Assembly (NCBI GenBank): GCA_017989885.1
Contig: JAGNPA010000063.1
Span: 1 to 8,253 of the forward strand
Direction of reading: 5' to 3'
Source of the DNA: Aquabacterium sp.
Lineage (GTDB): Bacteria; Pseudomonadota; Gammaproteobacteria; Burkholderiales; Burkholderiaceae_C
Length of the DNA stretch: 8,253 nt
Below the pieces are notes generated by a model. That model ran no database searches, was not told the origin of the DNA, and saw only the letters and a list, made by a program, of their open reading frames with translations. Of this stretch, positions 5,743 to 8,253 are shown piece by piece (within the stretch, counting starts at the first letter, position 1; each line of letters begins with the position of its first letter). A program made the translations under genes and the position numbers.

Positions 5743-6972
5743 TTAGAAACTGCCCACAAACCAGTCGCGCACGCGGCCGAACAGGGTCTGAACCGACCCC
5801 ACCTGCTGCGCCGCCTTCATCCCGCGCGAACGCGCGAGCCTTGCCTCTTCAAGCAAGCCCATGACGGTGGCCGAGCGCGGGCTGGCCACCATGTCGTGGA
5901 GGGGGCCTGCGTACAAGGGCGTCCCCTTGCGCACAGGCTTGAGGAAGATGTCTTCGGCCAGTTCGACCATGCCAGGCATGACCGCCGAGCCGCCCGTCAG
6001 GACAATGCCCGACGACAACAGTTCCTCGTAACCAGAATCGCGGATCACCTGGTGAACCAGCGAGAAAATCTCTTCGACGCGCGGCTCGATGACACCGGCC
6101 AGGGCCTGACGCGAGAGCATGCGCGGGGCGCGGTCGCCCAGGCCGGGGACCTCGACGTGTTCGTTCGGGTCGGCCAGCAGCTGCTTGGCCACGCCGTAGT
6201 CCACCTTGATGTCTTCGGCGTCTTTCGTGGGGGTGCGCAGCGCCATCGCGATGTCGCTGGTGATCAGGTCACCGGCAATCGGGATGACCGCCGTGTGGCG
6301 CACCGAGCCATCGGTGAAGATGGACACGTCGGTGGTGCCCGCGCCGATGTCGACCATGGCCACGCCCAGGGATTTTTCGTCCTCGGTCAGCACGGCCGAA
6401 CTCGACGCGCTGGGGTTGAGCACCAGTTGCTCGGCTTCCAGGCCGCAGCGGCGCACGCACTTGATGATGTTCTCGGCCGCGCTTTGCGCGCCGGTCACGA
6501 TGTGGACCTTGACCTCCAGGCGGCCGCCGCTCATGCCGATGGGCTCTTTCACCTCGTGCCCGTCGATGATGAACTCTTGCGGCTCGACCAGCAGCAGGCG
6601 CTGGTCGTTGGGGATGTTGATGGCCTTGGCGGTCTCCACCACGCGCTGCACGTCGATGGGCGCGACTTCCTTGTCGCGCACGATGACCATGCCGGTGCTG
6701 TTCTGGCCGCGGATGTGGCTGCCGGTGATGCCGGTCCAGACACGGGCGATCTTGCAGTCGGCCATCAGCTCGGCCTCTTTGAGGGCCTGCTGGATGGACT
6801 GCACGGTGGCGTCGATGTTGACGACCACACCGCGCTTGAGGCCGTGGCTGGGCGCCATGCCCAGGCCAGCCAGGCGCAGGTCACCGCCGGGCATGACTTC
6901 GGCCACGACCGCCATCACCTTGGCAGTGCCGATGTCGAGTCCGACAACCAGATCCTTGTATTCCTTGGCCAT
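5743..6972 (-). CDS. ftsA: Cell division protein FtsA (actin-like membrane tether for FtsZ)
   Basis: Encodes 409 residues. FtsA binds the FtsZ C-terminal peptide, anchors the ring to the inner membrane and signals to later divisome proteins. Visible marks: actin-fold phosphate-1 motif GLDIGTAKV (11-19); an SHIRG-containing region of the 1C domain specific to FtsA; phosphate-2 motif VDIGAGTTDVS (207-217); and adenosine motif VLTGGSAVMPG (324-334). The C-terminal 25 residues end in SVQTLFGRVRDWFVGSF, an amphipathic helix with hydrophobic residues and arginines spaced as a membrane-targeting sequence. The start is fixed by the strongly conserved MAKEYKDLVVGLDIG opening. It lies 12 bases after the ftsQ stop. 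The bases before the ATG (GCAAACACACC) contain no convincing SD, so translation probably depends on coupling to ftsQ. A run of seven T (plus strand, 5738-5744) overlaps the stop codon. Confidence 0.98.
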   Translation of the reverse strand: MAKEYKDLVVGLDIGTAKVMAVVAEVMPGGDLRLAGLGMAPSHGLKRGVVVNIDATVQSIQQALKEAELMADCKIARVWTGITGSHIRGQNSTGMVIVRDKEVAPIDVQRVVETAKAINIPNDQRLLLVEPQEFIIDGHEVKEPIGMSGGRLEVKVHIVTGAQSAAENIIKCVRRCGLEAEQLVLNPSASSSAVLTEDEKSLGVAMVDIGAGTTDVSIFTDGSVRHTAVIPIAGDLITSDIAMALRTPTKDAEDIKVDYGVAKQLLADPNEHVEVPGLGDRAPRMLSRQALAGVIEPRVEEIFSLVHQVIRDSGYEELLSSGIVLTGGSAVMPGMVELAEDIFLKPVRKGTPLYAGPLHDMVASPRSATVMGLLEEARLARSRGMKAAQQVGSVQTLFGRVRDWFVGSF

Positions 6973-6984
6973 GGTGTGTTTGCG

Positions 6985-7824
6985 TTAACGGGTTGAAGAC
7001 AATGATTTCTTGGGAGGCGCCGCGCCGTCCTGCAGGGTCGTCAGGCCACGGAGCTTGACGGCATACCCCTGCGGATAACGCAGATCGGCTTGAGACAGGG
7101 GCGCCGGGTAGTAGCGGCGCAGTTCAGGCAGGGTGGCGACGAAGCGTTCGGCGCGCGCCAGGATGTCGGCGTCGCTGCCGCGTCCCAGCACGACCTGGGC
7201 CTCGTCATCGAGTTGCAGCGACCAGGAGCCCCGGTCGCTGAGCTTGAGCGTGACCACCTCACCCAACGGTTTGAACACGGCCTGCAACTGGTGCAGCATC
7301 TGCAGCATGTGGGCGGCCTGTCGGGCGTCGGTGTTGGCGGGCGCTTCCAGCGTGGGCAGGCGCTCGTCTTCGACATCGCCCAGGTTGGCGTCAAACACCT
7401 CGCCAAAGGTGTTCACCAGTTGGTCTTCGCTGTGCGCCTGACGCCAGAAAGCGGCCGGCTGGTGCTCTTCGAGGGTGACACGCAACTGGTTGGGCCACAC
7501 GCGGCGCACGACCGCCTTGCGCACCCAGGGCACCGACTCGAAGACGGCGCGACTGCGGGCCAGGTCGGCCTGGAAGAAGCTGCCGTACAGGCGCGGCACG
7601 GTGTTGGCCCGCACGGTGGCCAGGTTGTTGCGCGACAGGTCGCCTTCGATCTGCACACGCTGCAAATCAAAGTAAGGCAGACGCCCCAGCTTGAGCAGGC
7701 CCACCGCCAGCAACATCAGCACCGCCACCACCACCAGTGCAGCGGCGGCCGCGTTCATCCAATGGACGTCTTGCGGCGTCTCATCGGGTGAGCTGTAGCG
7801 GTTGAGGGCGGCGGCGGCCAACAT
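6985..7824 (-). CDS. ftsQ: Cell division protein FtsQ (bitopic divisome scaffold with POTRA domain)
   Basis: Encodes 279 residues. FtsQ links early and late division proteins and forms a complex with FtsB and FtsL. Layout: a short cytoplasmic N-terminus (1-24) containing the DVxxMN pattern (19-24) seen in betaproteobacterial FtsQ; a single transmembrane helix, about 25-47 (AAAAALVVVAVLMLLAVGLL); a periplasmic POTRA domain from YFDLQRVQIEG (51-61) to about 121, including the PWVRKAVVRRVWPNQL strand-turn (99-114); and then the FtsQ beta domain to about 255. The tail is basic and low in complexity (PPKKSLSSTR). The start cannot lie further upstream than 7860, because the ddlB TGA is in the same frame and only 12 non-start codons separate it from this ATG. 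An internal ATG (residue 23) would remove most of the cytoplasmic part. No SD is visible: the leader is C-rich. The gene lies 36 bases after ddlB in the usual dcw order. Confidence 0.94.
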   Translation of the reverse strand: MLAAAALNRYSSPDETPQDVHWMNAAAAALVVVAVLMLLAVGLLKLGRLPYFDLQRVQIEGDLSRNNLATVRANTVPRLYGSFFQADLARSRAVFESVPWVRKAVVRRVWPNQLRVTLEEHQPAAFWRQAHSEDQLVNTFGEVFDANLGDVEDERLPTLEAPANTDARQAAHMLQMLHQLQAVFKPLGEVVTLKLSDRGSWSLQLDDEAQVVLGRGSDADILARAERFVATLPELRRYYPAPLSQADLRYPQGYAVKLRGLTTLQDGAAPPKKSLSSTR

Positions 7825-7830
7825 GGCAGT

Positions 7831-7860
7831 GGGTGGAGGTGAAGGGTGAGGTCGGGTGGG
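7831..7860 (+). repeat. G-rich tract with quadruplex potential between ddlB and ftsQ
   Basis: The plus strand, which is the template for ftsQ, has four GGG runs at 7831-7833, 7844-7846, 7854-7856 and 7858-7860, with loops of 10, 7 and 1 bases. It reads as three degenerate copies of GGGTG(G/A)GG. The mRNA copy is almost purely C/U/A and therefore has no ribosome binding site. Whether a quadruplex forms is not known; loop lengths make the motif moderate rather than strong. Confidence 0.5.
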
Positions 7861-8253
7861 TCAGCGGATCTGGGCGTCCAGGCTGGCCGAGGCCAGCAGG
7901 TGCAGACACAGTTGCTCGTAACTCAGGCCCGCCACCTTGGCGGACATGGGCACCAGCGAGTGCCCGGTCATGCCGGGCGAGGTGTTGATCTCCAGCAGGA
8001 AGGGCTGGCGGTCGGCCTTGCGGATCATCACGTCGGCGCGCGCCCAGCCCCGGCAACCCAGGGTCTTGAACGCCCGCACCACTTCGCGCTGGATCTCGGC
8101 CTCTTCGCCCGCATCGAGTTCGCTGGGGCACAGGTACTTGACCTCATCGGTGAAGTACTTGTTCTGGTAGTCGTAGTTGCCGCCCGGGGCGACGATGCGG
8201 ATGACGGGCAGCGCCTGGGCCTGGCCATCGACGATCAGCACCGGGCAGGTGGT
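7861..8253 (-). CDS. ddlB: D-alanine--D-alanine ligase (C-terminal part, 5' end outside window)
   Basis: The frame is open to the right edge of the window and gives the last 130 residues, ending in TGA at 7861-7863. Ddl joins two D-alanines with ATP in the cytoplasm for the peptidoglycan stem peptide and is an ATP-grasp enzyme. Visible marks: the [14 protein letters not shown] segment that lies over the ATP/substrate site (compare EAKYL in E. coli DdlB); ARADVMIRK with an Asp (8032-8034) that ligates Mg2+; and [20 protein letters not shown], with Glu (7990-7992) and Asn (7984-7986) completing the metal site and the SPGMT loop contacting D-Ala. The short C-terminal tail ends SASLDAQIR. The N-terminal domain is outside the window. 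A GTG near 8241 is an internal valine, not the start. Adjacent to ftsQ as in most dcw clusters. Confidence 0.95.
   Translation of the reverse strand, partial: TTCPVLIVDGQAQALPVIRIVAPGGNYDYQNKYFTDEVKYLCPSELDAGEEAEIQREVVRAFKTLGCRGWARADVMIRKADRQPFLLEINTSPGMTGHSLVPMSAKVAGLSYEQLCLHLLASASLDAQIR

Noticed and set aside
5738..5744. Run of seven T at the ftsA stop codon, as a possible terminator or slippage site
   Set aside because: No stem precedes it on the plus strand, and on the minus strand it is an A-run after the stop codon, so it neither terminates nor alters the FtsA frame.
8239..8241. GTG as the ddlB start codon
   Set aside because: The frame continues unbroken to the window edge with Ddl-like residues ([10 protein letters not shown]), so this is an internal valine.

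Overview
The window is ordinary chromosomal housekeeping DNA from a high-GC betaproteobacterium, most likely order Burkholderiales. The genus cannot be fixed from sequence alone; a member of the Comamonadaceae or the Leptothrix/Rubrivivax/Aquabacterium group is a reasonable guess. The inference rests on the strong G/C third-position bias, on the dcw gene order ddlB-ftsQ-ftsA-ftsZ, and on the FtsA N-terminus (MAKEYKDLVVGLDIGTAKV), which is typical of this order. There is no mobile element, CRISPR array, tRNA/rRNA gene, prophage or defence gene in view. No stretch over 100 bases lacks a gene.

The left half (1-4385) reads rightward. It opens with the C-terminal end of surA (periplasmic chaperone and prolyl isomerase for outer-membrane proteins), which overlaps rsmA (16S rRNA adenine dimethyltransferase) by 11 bases. 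A 90-base gap holding a GC-rich hairpin leads to cca (tRNA CCA-adding enzyme with HD domain). An 88-base gap holding a perfect 9-bp inverted repeat leads to a fatty-acyl-CoA synthetase of the FATP/very-long-chain type. Both cca and the synthetase gene lack a Shine-Dalgarno sequence. Each carries a -10-like hexamer (TACACT or TAGACT) only 6-7 bases before the ATG, which suggests leaderless mRNAs.

The right half (4406-8253) reads leftward and is the distal part of the division and cell-wall (dcw) cluster: ddlB (C-terminal 130 residues), ftsQ, ftsA and ftsZ. DdlB makes the D-Ala-D-Ala dipeptide for peptidoglycan. FtsQ is the bitopic divisome scaffold. FtsA tethers the tubulin-like FtsZ ring to the membrane. 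An intrinsic terminator just after ftsZ (4406-4438) ends this operon and sits where the two converging transcription units meet; lpxC, often downstream of ftsZ, is not there.

I did not find a new biological system. The points most worth a second look are regulatory: the paired leaderless-start signatures, the G-rich non-coding-strand tract between ddlB and ftsQ with no ribosome binding site, the two intergenic inverted repeats, and the terminator with two competing hairpins.
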